Shown here: positions 48,498 through 62,300 of the stretch, piece by piece
Position numbering within the stretch: position 1 is the first letter of the stretch
Layout of the letters: each line of letters starts with the position of its first letter
Origin: Aurantiochytrium sp. KH105
Taxonomy: Eukaryota > Sar > Bigyra > Thraustochytrida > Thraustochytriidae
Direction: 5' to 3'
Assembly (NCBI GenBank): GCA_003116975.1
Contig: BGKB01000192.1
Coordinates: 1-64,000, forward strand
Length of the DNA stretch: 64,000 nt
The notes under the pieces: model-generated
Told to the model about the DNA's origin: nothing
Database searches by the model: none
What the model saw: only the letters and a program-made list of their open reading frames with translations
Made by a program: the position numbers and the translations under genes

Positions 48498-50062
48498 ATG
48501 GCGGGGGCTGGCAGCGGGGCTGGCGCAGGCGCAGGCGCGGGCGGCAACGGAGGCGCAGGTGGCGTGGCCGCGGCAAGAGAAGCAGATGTCTTTTTGCGGT
48601 ACGACGAGGCCTCCGTGGCGAAGCTGCGCGACGAAAAGCCGTGGATGCAAGAGTAAGTTGAGGTTCGGAGCGGCCCACCACGGCTTGTCTCGTCTCGTCT
48701 CGTCTCGTCTCGTCTCGTCTCGTCTCGGCGAGTTTGACTGTCGTCGATCACCTTGCACATCGCGCAAAGCCAGACGTCGCAGAAATCATCCAGCCTTCGC
48801 TTGGTCGAGAACTAACGTGTACTCGTGAAACAAATGATCGCAGCGCGAGATATTTCAAAGATGTTCGCGTCTCCGCGTGTGCGGCAATGAAGATGATGGC
48901 TCATGCTGTTTCAGGCGTTGAAAAGGGCATGAACGCCGGCGGAAGGCCCGTCGAAGTGATGGGTCTCATGCTCGGGCACCTCTGCCCAGAAAGCCCAGAA
49001 ACACTCGTGGTGAGCGACTGTTTTGCGCTCCCCATCGAGGGCGCCGAGACGCGCGTTCTCGCCGATGACCAAGAGGTCATTAACTTCATGATCGGCCTTG
49101 GCGAGTCCCTCGAGAAAACGCGACAGGAGCGCTTCATGGGCTGGTACCACAGCCACCCCTTTGATGTCGAAGTTCATTCGCATTGCTTTATGTCTTCCAC
49201 AGATATTTCCACGCAGCTAGGCTGGCAACGCGCCGAAGATCGTAACGGGAACCCGTGGCTGGCCATTGTCATCGACCCCCTTCGCTCGCTCGCCAAGGGG
49301 CGACCCGAGATGGGCGCCTTTCGTGCTTACCCGCCCGAGTACACTGCCCCTGCGAACGAGCTGCCTGACGGCACGACTGAAACGGACGACAAGGCTAGAA
49401 TCGAGAGATGGGGTGCTGCATGGAACCGCTATCACGCTCTCGAGGTCAAATTTTTCATGAGCTCTCTCAGCGCCAATGTTCTCGGTCTCATCTCCAAGAA
49501 CTTTCTCTGGATGAGTGCCATTTCGTCGACACCCACCATTGAAAAGGAGTACCGTGATCGCTTTGCGGAGCGCGTGAATGGAGTTCAGACAAAGCTCGAC
49601 AAGGCTCTACCGATGCTCAAGGCTGGCCGCGGTAATCACCTTGGCGACCTTGGTCTCGTCTCAAGGAGTCTTGGCGGCAACGCCTCTCTCGCCGGCACCA
49701 CCCCCTCACTCGTTGATCTCGACCTTGGCATGGGGACGGGGGCTACCCAAGGTGCATCCTCAGAGCGTGCCGAGGGTGGTCGCGGGAACCCCGATGTTGA
49801 CATGCAAGTCTCGGCCGCTGCTGCTGCCGCAGGTAGCGGGTCTGCTCGCAACTCGAACCAATCGCAAATCGACAAAACCATTCAGGCCGCAAGCGATCTC
49901 TCGATGGAACAGATTCAAACGCAGCTTAGCCAAATATCGAAACACCTTCTCTTCGCGGCCGTGCCAGGGACCACGCGTTCATCTTCATCTACGTCAGCGC
50001 AAACTTTGAGCGGACCAGGCGCGACGGCGCCGGCTGCGCCAGCAACCGCTCCACCGCCCTAA
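48498..50062 (+). CDS. CSN5: COP9 signalosome subunit 5 (JAMM isopeptidase), two exons
   Basis: The gene joins 48498..48652 and 48844..50062 to give 457 residues. Exon 1 encodes a Gly/Ala tail then FLRYDEASVAKLRDEKPWMQ; exon 2 continues DARYFKDVRVSA, rebuilding the CSN5 entry helix (compare EKPW...YFKxVxxS). CSN5 removes Nedd8 from cullins. The catalytic set is present: E89 in VEVMGLMLG, H154 and H156 in WYHSHP, and D172. However, the gap between the second His and the Asp is five residues longer than in human CSN5 (PFDVEVHSHCFMSS replaces PGYGCWLSG). The flanking FALPIEGAETRV, VIDPLRSLAKG and MGAFRAYPPEY are typical. The last 120 residues are Ala/Ser/Gly-rich and low-complexity. The second exon alone would be open from 48734, but only by reading through the intron. 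Confidence 0.93.
48653..48843 (+). other. spliceosomal intron in CSN5
   Basis: A 191-nt GT-AG intron: donor GA|GTAAGT, acceptor GCAG|C, branch-point-like ACTAAC at 48811-48816, 28 nt before the 3' end. Removing it restores the CSN5 frame in phase 2. It carries a CGTCT pentamer array. Confidence 0.92.
48688..48727. repeat. (CGTCT)n pentanucleotide repeat in the intron
   Basis: About eight 5-bp units inside the CSN5 intron. Confidence 0.9.
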
Positions 50063-50315
50063 GCGCGCGCGCGCGCTCTCTCACTCTCTCCTTCTCTTTC
50101 TTTTCTAATTATCTATCTTGAATGGACTCTCGACTCGACGCGATTTGGGAAACTTCCTTCCAGTCATAATGTCAAGTCTATTCCATCGATCTGGTCCGTC
50201 GAATTGGAGTTGGTCAGGGCGTCAAAGCGAGGGTAAAAGCACGAAACTTGTATCTATCTTTTGTGTGTATGTAGGGGAAGCAATCTAATGGGTATCTTCT
50301 ATCAGTGCTCTGGGT

Positions 50316-53300
50316 TTAGTCATCCGTGGATGCCAAAAGGGCCACACCACCACGGATAAAGGTGTCTTGCGTCTTCGTTTCGTCAATGGGCACCGAGATG
50401 AGCATGATAAAGTTTGTCGAATGACCTGTGGTTGACAAGATACCTCGACGCTCGCTTGTACGGTAGCAAGGTGCCTCGTAGACGTGGCTCTTCTTCATGT
50501 CATCCTTCTTGCAAGGTTGGAAAAGCATCATCGGTGCAGGAGAAATAAGCACCTTTGGTAAGGACTCCGTAAGGATCATGCGCTCCTTGCAAAATCTTGC
50601 GCCATCGATAAAGAGACCATAGACGATCACTCCATCCTCGGGCGGTTCCGTCACTTCGTGCGGGTCTTGGCTGAGCATGATAAACTCAAAGTCAATCGTA
50701 TCGATTTCGAGGCCATATTTACGGGCAAAGTTCTGCAGAGAGCCCGTTAAAAACGCCTGCGTAAAGTAGAAGCCGCTGATCCAAAACGTGGGTGGCGGGA
50801 GACCATTCTCATCGTCGAGCCACTTTTGGAAAAAGTCAAGGCGCCCAAGCAAGTCCGAGACGTATCCAGCGAGCGGCTTGAGTGATGGGTAGCTGCTTGC
50901 GAGCCACTTTTTGGGCACGAGACCAAAGAGCAAAGCCTGTGCAACCTTTTCGAGTTCCTCGCTCATCACCACGAGGCCGCGCACAGCCTTCTTTACCTCT
51001 TTTAGGCTGTTGACCACGCAGTTGATGAGATTATTGAAGCGGGAAAGTTCTTGGCAAAGAACCGTATTCATCGACTGCTCCCAGCGGACGGGATACTTGA
51101 GTTCCGCAAGCTCCATGTTGTACGTCGCGGGCATCTTTTCGAGAATACTGTCGGCAATCGAGAAAATGGTGTCTTCGTCACTCATCGGCCCGCTTGCTGC
51201 GGGAGTGGCATCCTCGTCTTCCTTCTTTTCTTCCTCCGCCTTGTCCTTCTCTTCATCATCTCCAGCTTTTTCTTCTTCTTCTTCTTCTTCGCCGCCGGCT
51301 TGCTCCGCCTTTTGACAAAGCAGAAGGCTGTTGAAGAGAAGGTTTGTTTCGCCAATACCCTTGGTAATTGCTGCGTTTTCGTGCAGGCCAAAGACATCGG
51401 GTTTGTCGGCGAGAGGCAGCTTTTCAATGTAAGAGAGATATCCCTGATGATCTGTGTCCTCCGGCATCACATACGCTCCGCTTGGAGAGAACTGGTAGCC
51501 GTCTTCCAACACGCCATCATTGTAAAACAAATTTAGGATGCTCATCAAGCAACGACGGTCCTTGTCGTCCGTGACGCGACCGCCGTAGTTACATTGGCCA
51601 CACGTGTACCGCAGTGCTGCAAATGGAAGCTGATCGTAGAGATCGAGAAACTCGGCAAGCTGTCGCGTTGAAATGATGCGGTCGCTCTCACTGAATTCGT
51701 ACGGAACGTTGTATCCGGAAGGCCCGAACTTGACACGCTCTTGAACAATGGCGTGGAAGAAGGAAAGACTGAAGAGCAACTTTCGCCACTCCACAGGCCG
51801 GGATACAACCATGTCCATGAAGCCGGGCTCTGCAATGGGATCCTGCAGATAGCTACTCAAAATGTTCGCGCGCAAGCCGCGAGGAGGCTCGAGCGTCATT
51901 TTCACACTGTTCTGCAAAATGGAAACCGGAAAGTCATCCGTTGGATACGTCGTACACCAGAGGCGGTATTGGCGATTGCACGTGGCCTCCGAAGTAAGCT
52001 CGACAATGCGCTCCAGCGCAGGCATCCACGAGACGGCCAGATGGCAGTTTTGCAAAACGACCCAAATCTTCTCGTTCTCAGCACCCTGAGCCTTCTCAAT
52101 CATTGCCTCTGCCTTGATACCCTGTCCTTGGCCGAGCGAGATCGATTCGACACGGGCGTGAATCTCTTCACTCAGCTTGATGATCGCCGACATCGGATCA
52201 GAACCGGCAGAAAGAACAAAGACCAATGGCGTCAAGTATGATGCATCGCTGTAGCAGGCACCGAGATTGAAGCTCGGGGGCTTGACAAAACGATCGCCCA
52301 TCTTCTCAATCACAAAGTCCTGCACGGCCAGACTCACCTTGTCTGGACGCAGGCACCGCAGCACAAGCATTTTTTGAAAAGAAGACATTTTGTCCTCCCA
52401 CGTGTCCGGCAATGGCATTTGGTGCGCGTCGGCGGCATCGTAAATGGCCTGGAAACCGGACTTGAAGGCTGCCATGGATTCGCGGAGACCAGAAAATGCT
52501 GGCAGGTCGGCAAGCCGGCAAATTTCACCCCAGCCCTTCTCACCGAGCCACTCTGGGCACGGGTTGGGGTAAGGGTTGTCCGTAGCCACGCCACCGGTGA
52601 GGAGAAAGAGCCACTCTTGCCCGTTGATCTCGTTGCGACCAAAGAGGATTCGCACACATAAAAGAAAGCTAAAGAGGAGCTTGTCCTTTTCAAGCAGACT
52701 CCGGCACACGTTGCAGTACAGTGTGTACGTAAAGAACTCATTGAGAATATCGAGGCGTTTCTCGAGGTCATCGCAAGGCTCCGAGTCGTCGATCGCCTTG
52801 AGAAAAAGATTTCCAAACCATTCGAGCGAGTACTGATAGGTTGGCTCAATATTGGCCAAGTCTGCAATGCAAAAGTAGAGGATCTGGGCGTGGTATGCCA
52901 CTGGAACGTAACCCGCGCGCACTTCGTCGATCTTCTTTTCGGTGACCACTGCCACTGCTTGCTTCTCTTTGATATCATCTGCCAACACTTTACTCGACTT
53001 GAGCGTTTCAATGGCGCTTTCATCCTCGAGAATATTACCCGAGGATGACGAAAGAATCTGAAGAATCTCGTCTTCGCACTGTTTGAGCTTGGCTGCATTG
53101 TTGGCACCATCTACGATCAGGCGCTCCTTCTCTGCAGCAAGCTCAGGCTGCTCTGCTTTTACCACCTTGGCAAGCATTTGGTCCTGCAGACCTGCAGGAG
53201 TAATCATAAAGTTCAGCAGGGTCACTTTCACCGCAACCTCGGGCAAATAGTGAGGATTGCGCAATTTGGTCGTAATGTAGAAGCGAAAGCTATCCGAATA

Positions 53301-56300
53301 CTCGACAACGCTGTCTCCGAGGCGAATACACTGCACACCGCCTTGCTTAAAGGTCGCTTTTTGCAGCAAAGGCTCGAACGAAGGGTCGATTTCCTCGTAA
53401 ATATTCTCAAGAAGAACTGGACTGCCAAATTGCACAGCATTCTCCACGGTACGCATGTAGTTCGGGTCGCTCAGCTTGATAACTTTGAGACCGTTCTCCC
53501 CCTCGAGGTTGCGAATCCACTTGTTCGCCTGACCCTGAGGATCGATCATCAAAGGCCAGCGTCGCGAATTGAACAGGACAATGGCGTTGTCGACGCTGAA
53601 GGCATCTGTAGGCAGGCCGTTTACATTCCACGATCGCACCGTGACAGGGTCTCCAAGTGTCTGGAACAAAGACGGGTCGTCCTTGCTGGGGATCTTCTTT
53701 TCGCGGCACAACGTGGTCCAGCGCTCGACAACGTCATCGCGATACTCGGCCGTGAATGCACCCAGGTAGGCGATAACGCCGGCGGAGATGAGTACATTAC
53801 CCGTGAGAAGCACGTATTCATCCTTGAGATCCGCGACATTCTGTGTCCAGCGAACTTTCTCTCCGCCAAGACCGTCAATGAGCTGCTTGGCACGGACAAG
53901 CTTTTTCTCGCAAAGGTCCACGTCAGACTCAAGCTTGTCCTTCTTCTGTTTGGCTTCCTCGAGGTTGGTCTCGAGAGCAGCGAGATCATCCACCACAGTC
54001 TGCAACTCAGCCTTCTTCTGGTTCAGCTTGTCCATCGTTTCCGAAAGCGTGGCCTCGGTTTCCTTGAGCTTGGCCTTCTTCGGCGCCACGACCTTGGCGA
54101 CTTTGTCGTACGACTCCATTGCGCGAACCCACTTACAGAGACCAAAAGCGGCCACCGAAGCTTGCTTGATCTTGGAGGGTTCAAAGTCGGGGTTGTTGAC
54201 GTACTTGGCACGTAGGATCGCAATGACCTTTTCGCTAATGTTGTCCTTGTCGTAATCCTTGAGTCTCTGCAAAAATTTGGGATCACCCAAGAGATGCTTC
54301 TTTGAGGGACCCCAATAATCCTCAATCTTTTTGGTCGGATCGTTCGGGTCCTTGATGCGCTCTGACTTGACGCCCATCATCTGGCACACCGCGCTCATGA
54401 CGAGCACCACACCTGCGGGCGGCGTCTTCATCGCCTTCACCTCGGTAATATCTCCGGGCTTGAGCGTATCGAGAGCCTTCATAGCGTCCTCAAGCAGCGG
54501 AACGGCTTCGGCGAGGTCGTTCTCGCACTCCTGCTTCATTGCGGAACACTCATCGGCTTGAACCTGGACAATGGCGGCCTCTTCACTCACAGTCTTTTTC
54601 ATGGCTTCTACGCCAGGAAGTTTTTGCTCAATCACTGCCATGAGTTCGTTCGTCTCCTTTTTGGACTTTTCAAGAACGGGAATCAAATCTGTCAGTTCCT
54701 GCTGCATGGTTCCGACCTGCTCCGCAGCAAAAGCGAGTTTTTCGAGACCAATCTCGTACCGACGACGTTGACCATTGACATGGTCACGGCACGATGCCAA
54801 GGAACCCTTGAAGCTGCGGATGAGCTCCAAATAAGACGTTGGGGTCACGTAATTGATGCGTCGGAGCTCGTTTCGCATGCGCTCGCTCAAGTCCGAAATG
54901 GATAGGTGCATGTACTGGCACGTGTCCACAATCTCTTCGCGCACATCGGCGTCCAATTCGACGCTACCCAAAAAGGTACGTGCCACAGCAACGAGAGCGT
55001 CCTTGGGCCAGGCAAAGAACCAGTCAATCGTGCAGCAGTTCACCAGACTCGGGAACTTGCGCAGACGATCGCGGAATGCGCTGCCGATAGGACTGAACGC
55101 CAGAACCACGTGCAGGCGGGATCGCACGCGATCGATGAACATGCGCCACAACTCGTTGAGCGACGCGTCCTTGATGCCAAGCTCCTTGACAATCTTTTGC
55201 ATGCGGTCCAAGATTTCCATTCGCACGTCGAGCGGAAACAGATTCGGCACCTCACCAGTGTTCAGCATGCAATTGATATCCTCGATAAAGCTCTCGTACT
55301 TGATCTGAGTGTCACAAAAGAGAAACACCATCGGCTTGCTGCCGGTACCAGCGCCCTTGAGGACCTCTTGAAGATCCTCACGCCACTCCACCTCGGTGTA
55401 ATTCTTGGCGAGCTCGACCTGAATTAGAGAATAGTCGGCCACAAAGGCCGCCAGACGGGTGAGCGACTGACGTCCACTACCACCGACGCCAACGAGAAGC
55501 AAGTTGCCACGCGGCATACCAAGGACACGCGCGATGCGAGAAATGTGCTCGATAGCAAAGACGAACATCACCAAATCCATGGGCGTCTTGCTCTCTGCGT
55601 TATACAGCTCGAGGTAATCTTGCATGAGCGGAACAAGCCCTGGAACATCGTTCACCTCAACATAAGGGCGTCTGGGATTGTCTGGGTTGGCGTAGCTTCC
55701 GAAAAAGAGCTTGCGTAGTGAATCAAGGACGGTCTCACCTTCGCCGCCCTCCGCGCCGCTCGTCGCATCTGCATCGTCATCGGCACGCAAGTGGCGCGTC
55801 GCCGCCGCGACGCCTCCTGGCTCATCAAGATGATCTGCAAGAGCCTCATCCAGGGCACTCACAAACCATTCCTGATCGTCGACGTCAATGAGGCGATCCA
55901 TCATGACGCGACATGTTTCATGAATCCAGAGTCGCCGAAGCCCTGCGGCGTTAAAGTCATCCGAGCGGCTCACAAGCATGACGCCTTGTACAATGCGGCT
56001 AAAGTCTCGCAGATTAAAGGTGTAGTGCGACTTGAGCGGGGTGGGTAGCAAGTTCTCAATCGCTTGCGTGTACACTTGAAGGGTCGCATCGACGAGCCGC
56101 GTTGAGAGCCCAGCTACGTCTGCAGGCATGTCCTGTGCGCCCATGTGCCACGAAAGAATCGTGTTAAAAATGAGTTTCATCGTGTCGCCGTCAAAGCTGG
56201 ACACGCACAAAATGCTGAAATGACGCAACATTCGTGGTGTGATGTGGTTGCGACTGCCGCCGGGCGGACACATGGCGCTGATGAGCTGGGTATCGACGAT

Positions 56301-59300
56301 TTGATGAAAGTCCTTTTCAACAAGATCAAACCACCCGCCATTGTCCACGAGCTGGCGGAGAATCTCAATGGGGGGTTGCGCGCCATACTCCTCGACCTCG
56401 GGCATGTTCAAGTCATCAACAAAGACAACGCATTTGTTGCCCATGGGCGGGCCATAAATACCGCGCCTCCGCTTGTCAATTTTGCCGTCAACAATTTCCT
56501 GGGTCTGATTCGCGCTTGTTTTGGCCGTAAAGGCAACCGGGACCGTCTTGTAGACGTCCTGGTCGACACTCTGACTGAGGATTTGACCAATGAACATTGA
56601 CTTGCCCGTTCCAGTGGGCCCCACCACCAGTACAGGAAAGCTATTGAGCAGGTTGAGGACGACGATGCGCTCCATTTGTGCGGTGACCTTGGTTGGGATC
56701 ACTAAAGAGCTAAATTCCGCGTCCTTGTCAAGCTGGGGCAACACAAAAGTGTCCGTCCAGGACATCCATGTTTTTGCAGACTTTTTCACCTCCGGGCTGC
56801 CGATGGTTTTGCTCCCGCCGCCGATGAAGCAATAGTCGAACAAAAGCCCTTCGTCGGGCATGGGCGACAGAAATTCGTACGAGCCAGATTCAAAGGGACA
56901 TTTCCAGCCTCGCAGCATGAGGAGAGTATTTACGGCCTTCATCTCAGGCACATCAACCACGGTGGCGTCCTTCATGAAGCGCCGCAAAAAGTCGCTGAGC
57001 AAGGTACGGCTCTCCGCATCGACGATGCCACCAACAGCCCAAACGAGACAAAACAAAAAGGTGTTCTCAATCATGCCCTGATCGATGCTCACCTTTGCTG
57101 CAGTAGCCTCGAGGAGCATGGCTTCCATGAGGCGGAGGAAAGACACAACCAGTGTCTGGTCCAAAGTAGGTACGAAGCTGCGACAATCTTTACGCAAAAA
57201 GGAGATGGCCGGGTCGATGAGCCAGTCGCACAGGGTCATAAGCAGTCGAGTTTGTTCCTCATCGAGGACAAACCCTGGGGCGTCCGGGTCTTCCTCTTCA
57301 GCAGCGTCTTTCTTGCCCTTGGCAGGCTTCTTCTTGCCGTCGCCGCCATTCTTTTCCTCCTCTTCAGCTTTGTCACCGGCGCCCTCCTGGTCATCAATGC
57401 CAATGCGAAAAACGGAAGGCAGGTTGAGTGTACCATATTTCATGAGCCAAGATTTAAGGACAGGCTGCCAGCCAACGCGAAATGGCTCCATGTAAATGAC
57501 GCCGACGCGTGACACAGTGGCTGGAGACGCCACTTCAAGATCCATAGGCTCGAAGATCATGCTCATCGTGGGCGTCATCATGATCATTTCGCCGTTCATG
57601 AGGCAGAGTTTCTTGTTGTCGTCCAGGACAGTATTCATGTTCTCAATCCAAATGGCATCAACGGGTCCGTCGAACCAAACCCACTTTCGGTCCTCGACGG
57701 CACCAATCTTGGGTGGATTGGTCGAAAAATTACGGTAGGCGATCGCCAAGACGCCATCTGTCCACTCGTGCGAGACAGGATCGAACTCACCGTAGAGCTG
57801 ACCCATGGTGATGGATTTGGGATTCATGATGGCCGTGTGGACTTTAGTCCATCGCGGATCCTCGGGAAAGCGCTCTTTCAGCAAGGTGAGGACACGCTGC
57901 AACATCTTGAGCGAAGTCGTCTTGCCGGCAAAGGGAAGGCCCACGACCATGAAACCGTGACGCACAATCATCATTTCGTACACCTCGTGCACCTTTGTCA
58001 GAAAATATTCCGTCGGGTCAAGTCGCCATTCACGGCAAACCTCGCGGATGGCTGAGTCCATGATAGAATAGTCGACATCAGGAAGCTTGATACCGGGGAA
58101 AAGATCCGACACAATGCCATTAAACAGAGGGACGTCCGGGGCGAGGAACTTGGGAAGGTTCACGTCAATAATTGACCTCAGGCAAAGAATGTTCTCGTCC
58201 TCCTCGGGCTGTTGCTGTTTGAGGTTACCGGCCGCGCGCAAGACAGCCATCACGGCACGCATGCCGTAATCGTAATGGGATTGGTTTGAAAGCTGCTCGG
58301 AGCAAAGCTTGTACGTCATGACAATCTTTTTGGCCAGCTTGAAGCCCTCAAGGTAGCCCATGCTGTAGAGAATAATCTGGCCAATCATAGCATAGTCGGG
58401 AACCATCATGGCTACATCGCGAAAGAGCGCCTTGAGATTATCAGGCAGCTCTTGCCGGCCGGCATAACCCGGGTTCATTGTGATAAAGACATTGCAGGTA
58501 ACGCGCAGCTTGATCATCACGCCCTCAAATTCAAAAGTATCGACTTTGGCCACCTTGGCGCGAGAAATAGTCAGAATTTGCTGCGCCACCACCGAAAGCA
58601 CTTCGAGGTTGATGCGATTGAATTCATCAAAACACGCCCAGGCGCCAGTACCCGCAAGTCCCTTGAAAAACTTGCCCATGGCCTTGTAGTCGAGACTATC
58701 GGAACAGTTGTACACGACGCATTGAATGGCAATTGCTTTGCCAAGATCCTTGGTCGTCTCGGTCTTACCCGTTCCTGCAGGTCCTGCCGGAGCACCACCG
58801 TAGTCGAGATGCACTGCACCCATGAGCGTACGGTAGCAGCGATCTGTAAGCGGCGTGATCACCAGACGCATTGAGTTACCGAGGTACTCGTAGCCGTAGA
58901 GACGCTCAGCATTAATCATGCGGCACGAGACCGATCCTGGGTCACCGGAAAGTGCAGAGGCCCGGCCCTCGTACCAATAGTAACGGAGCTGACACAGCCA
59001 GTCGAAATCGTTGGGATCCGACGTACCCAGCCGCGCGAGCTCCTCTGTAACGTCGCGAGCGTGTACATCAAGCACGACGAGGGGACTGACGGTCTTGCGC
59101 ACGAGCTTGTCGATTTTACCGCGCACGAGCTGAATAATGTCATTAATGTACCCTGTAAGTTTGTCTGCGTAGGCCTGGACGGCGGCGGGTCCCTCAGAAA
59201 TGGCTGCTGTGCATTCTTGCGTCCAGTACGTTTGCGTCACGCCGAGAACAACCTGACCAGGCCATAACTGCAGCCATTGAATGCGATCTTTGTCGCGATA

Positions 59301-62300
59301 GTCGACAATGGCCTCGTCGAAAACATGCGCCACGGTCTTGCGCATGATATTTTGGATTTGATCGAGCCAAATCTCGACACAGCCACCAGCTTCATTGGGA
59401 TTGATGATTTTCTCCTTGACCTCATCGTACGTAAAGGGCACGACCTCGCCTTCCGATGAAATCATGGCGCGGATGTCCATCGTGTTGGTGAATTCAAGAC
59501 TGGAGATGCCCTCAAAGCACTTGATAAGGTGTGGCTGCACACGTTTCGGATCCTTGGTCTCACTGAGAATCTCTAGGAGTTCTTCGTTGGAGAGGAAGAA
59601 GAACCGCGGGAAGAAGACACGCTTGGCGTTCAGGTAGTCGGCAAGACCCTTTTGAATCTCATCGAGCATTTCGTTGGCGCGTTTGAGCTTGGGCAAGAGA
59701 CCCTCCTGCTGAAAGACAGCCATGACGTTGAGGTCCTCCATAGTCTTTTCCATGGAGTCGCGCCAAAGACGATCGACCTTTTTGAACATCTTGGCTTCGC
59801 TCGGCATTTGTTTACAAATGTCAGCACTCGAGAAAATAGGTTCGAGGTAAAGCCAGGTGCCCTGCATGGCAAGTCGATTCGAGATGATGGCCTCGAGGTC
59901 CTTGAGCCGCTGTTCCCAGGCAATGCAGCGCTCCTCCATTGTTTTGATGTATCGCGAGGCGCGCATGGCCTGCGTGCGTACAAGTTGATCATCCAAAGTC
60001 TGCTCAATTTCGTCCATTGATCGGAAGATCGAGGTTCCCGTGTCTTTGTACTCAAGTACGGCAAAGGCAAGAGGCTCCCAGTCCTCCTCCATCTTGTCCA
60101 TTGCTTTCATGAGCGAATACTCTTTTGCAGCAGCCCCGCAAATTTCCTCGAGAGGTTCGGTATTCTTTTCTTCAAAGAGACCGTGCTCCGCCATGCCTGC
60201 AATGGTCACAACGGTGGGATCAGGGTCTTCCGCCTCGGCGTCAGCATCGGTCCCCTTGCTCTTCTCGGCGATGAGGTCACCTCCCTCGGCTTGCGGTCCA
60301 CCCGCGTTTTGTGCCTCTGCAGCAGCTTGAGCGGCCGCTGCTGCTGCGGCGGCCGCCTCGTCTTCAGGAATAACCGGGTCATGTACGATGCCCTTTTCAT
60401 CGACAAAAGGGATGCGAAAGACCTCCGTATACATTTGGCGGTAGTGACGCTCGCGAAGCGAAGGATGCCCAAAGAGCGCCACGAAGTCAGCCTTGCTGCG
60501 CGTCACACGAATTGCCGCCAAAAGGATCTCGACCACCTCATCGCCCTTGTACTTGCGATTGTATCCGACGGCCTCTTGAAAGTACTCATCAACAACTCGC
60601 TCGAGCTGCGGGCCGTCGAGGCCGTCTTCGTTGCGTTCTGGGTTGAGAAGGATTGTCATGTCGGTGTTCCACCAGCGGTCATGATCCGCATTCCAGCGCG
60701 CAAGGCAACCCCAAATGCTTTGACGTCGCTCAAGCAGCATACGACAGTTCTCGACGGCGCCGACCTCGAAGTTGTAAGTCGTAGTAGGTTTGTCTTCAGG
60801 CTTCTTTTTCCCACCCACGAGAAGTTCCATCTGGTGAGCGTACTGTTTTGCCTTCTCGAGCTGGACGTCCCATTTGCCCTTGAGCTTGCCAAGAATATCG
60901 ACCATTTCTTCAGGACTCTGCTCAGGGTCATTGAACGGTTCGCGAGTGAGTTGCAGCGTCATTTGGTCACAGAACTCCTCCATCGAGGTAATGCCTGCCT
61001 TGAGCTTGTCCACATAGGCATTGTTGTGCGCTGCAATGTGATTGCGTCCACGAGCCAGCGACTCTTCGAATCGCGTCTTTTCCTCGGCGAGCTCCTCGAG
61101 GCGAGCGGCATCTTCGATGGAGTGCTTGACTTGGAAGGTTTTCATGAGCACATAGATATCCTGTACCAGCTCAAAGCTGCGGTCGTGGAATTTTTGCGCT
61201 CCAACATGAACATTGTAGTGCTCGACATACTCGGCATGGGAGGTGAGCGAAGCGTTTGGATCGACTTCGAGCTCAGTGCATGCTTTACGATACTTTGCAA
61301 TAAGATCAATGACCTGGTCGTGTCCAAGAGTCTCCAGATACGCCTTGCAAGTATCCATTGGCAGGGCCAAATACGCCAGCAGAGCCTCCTTGAAGCTACG
61401 TGTCTCGATGATGACGAGGGAACCGCACTTTGTTTCCAGCTTCATGTTGGCAATGTCCTTGCCCCAGTCCTGGTACATGTGTAAATCCCGCTTCAGGGTC
61501 AAGTAATCGGGTCGATAAGCCACGTACGCCTCTGCATCAAAGGACGTGAGCCCAAGGAAAATCTCTTGGAAGCGATCCTTCACGCTTGTACCAAAGACAT
61601 TACCTTCGGCGTAGGCCTGGGTGATGACGGCGTAGAGCTGACCAAAGGTGTCGGTGAGCGAGTCGAAATCGGCACAGGTTGCTGTGAGAGAGGTCATCTC
61701 GCTCAGTCGATTCTCGGCGGTACCGCGAGCGTATTCAGGATCGTACGGCTGCATTTCCTCCACGGAAGCAGCGCGGTCGGGGATCATGAGCAGAGGAAAG
61801 GAGTCGACCGTGGCCAAAAGTTTTGTGCAAAAGTCTGTGAATGCCCCAAACATTTCTGTCTCGGTAGGATCGATCGCATGAAAGACTACACGAGTCGTTT
61901 TGACTTTCTTCCTTTTGGTTTTCTGCTCACCGTTCCCGTCGGCGTCGATGTCCTCGTCGGCGTCGTCGTCGTCCTCGTCTTCCTCTTCCTCATCTTCTTC
62001 GTCTTCGTCGTCCTCGCCCTCGGGACGCTTGACTTCAACCTCTTCGGAGCGGAGCTCGACATTGACCTTGAAAACGCCTGTGCTCGAAGTAGCGACAAAG
62101 TCCACTAGCTGGGCGTAAGCGTCAATGATGTAGTGAAGCATGCGACCGAGAATGACGTAGTTGACCATGCGACAAAAGTCTGGAAGTCGCAAGAGGTCGT
62201 ATTCGAGGGTCCTGATCGCGCGAATGGTCGTCTCCTTTTCAAGTCGCGCCTCGGCCATGGACTTGGTAGCGACGTTGATGATATTCTTGTTGCGCAAGAG

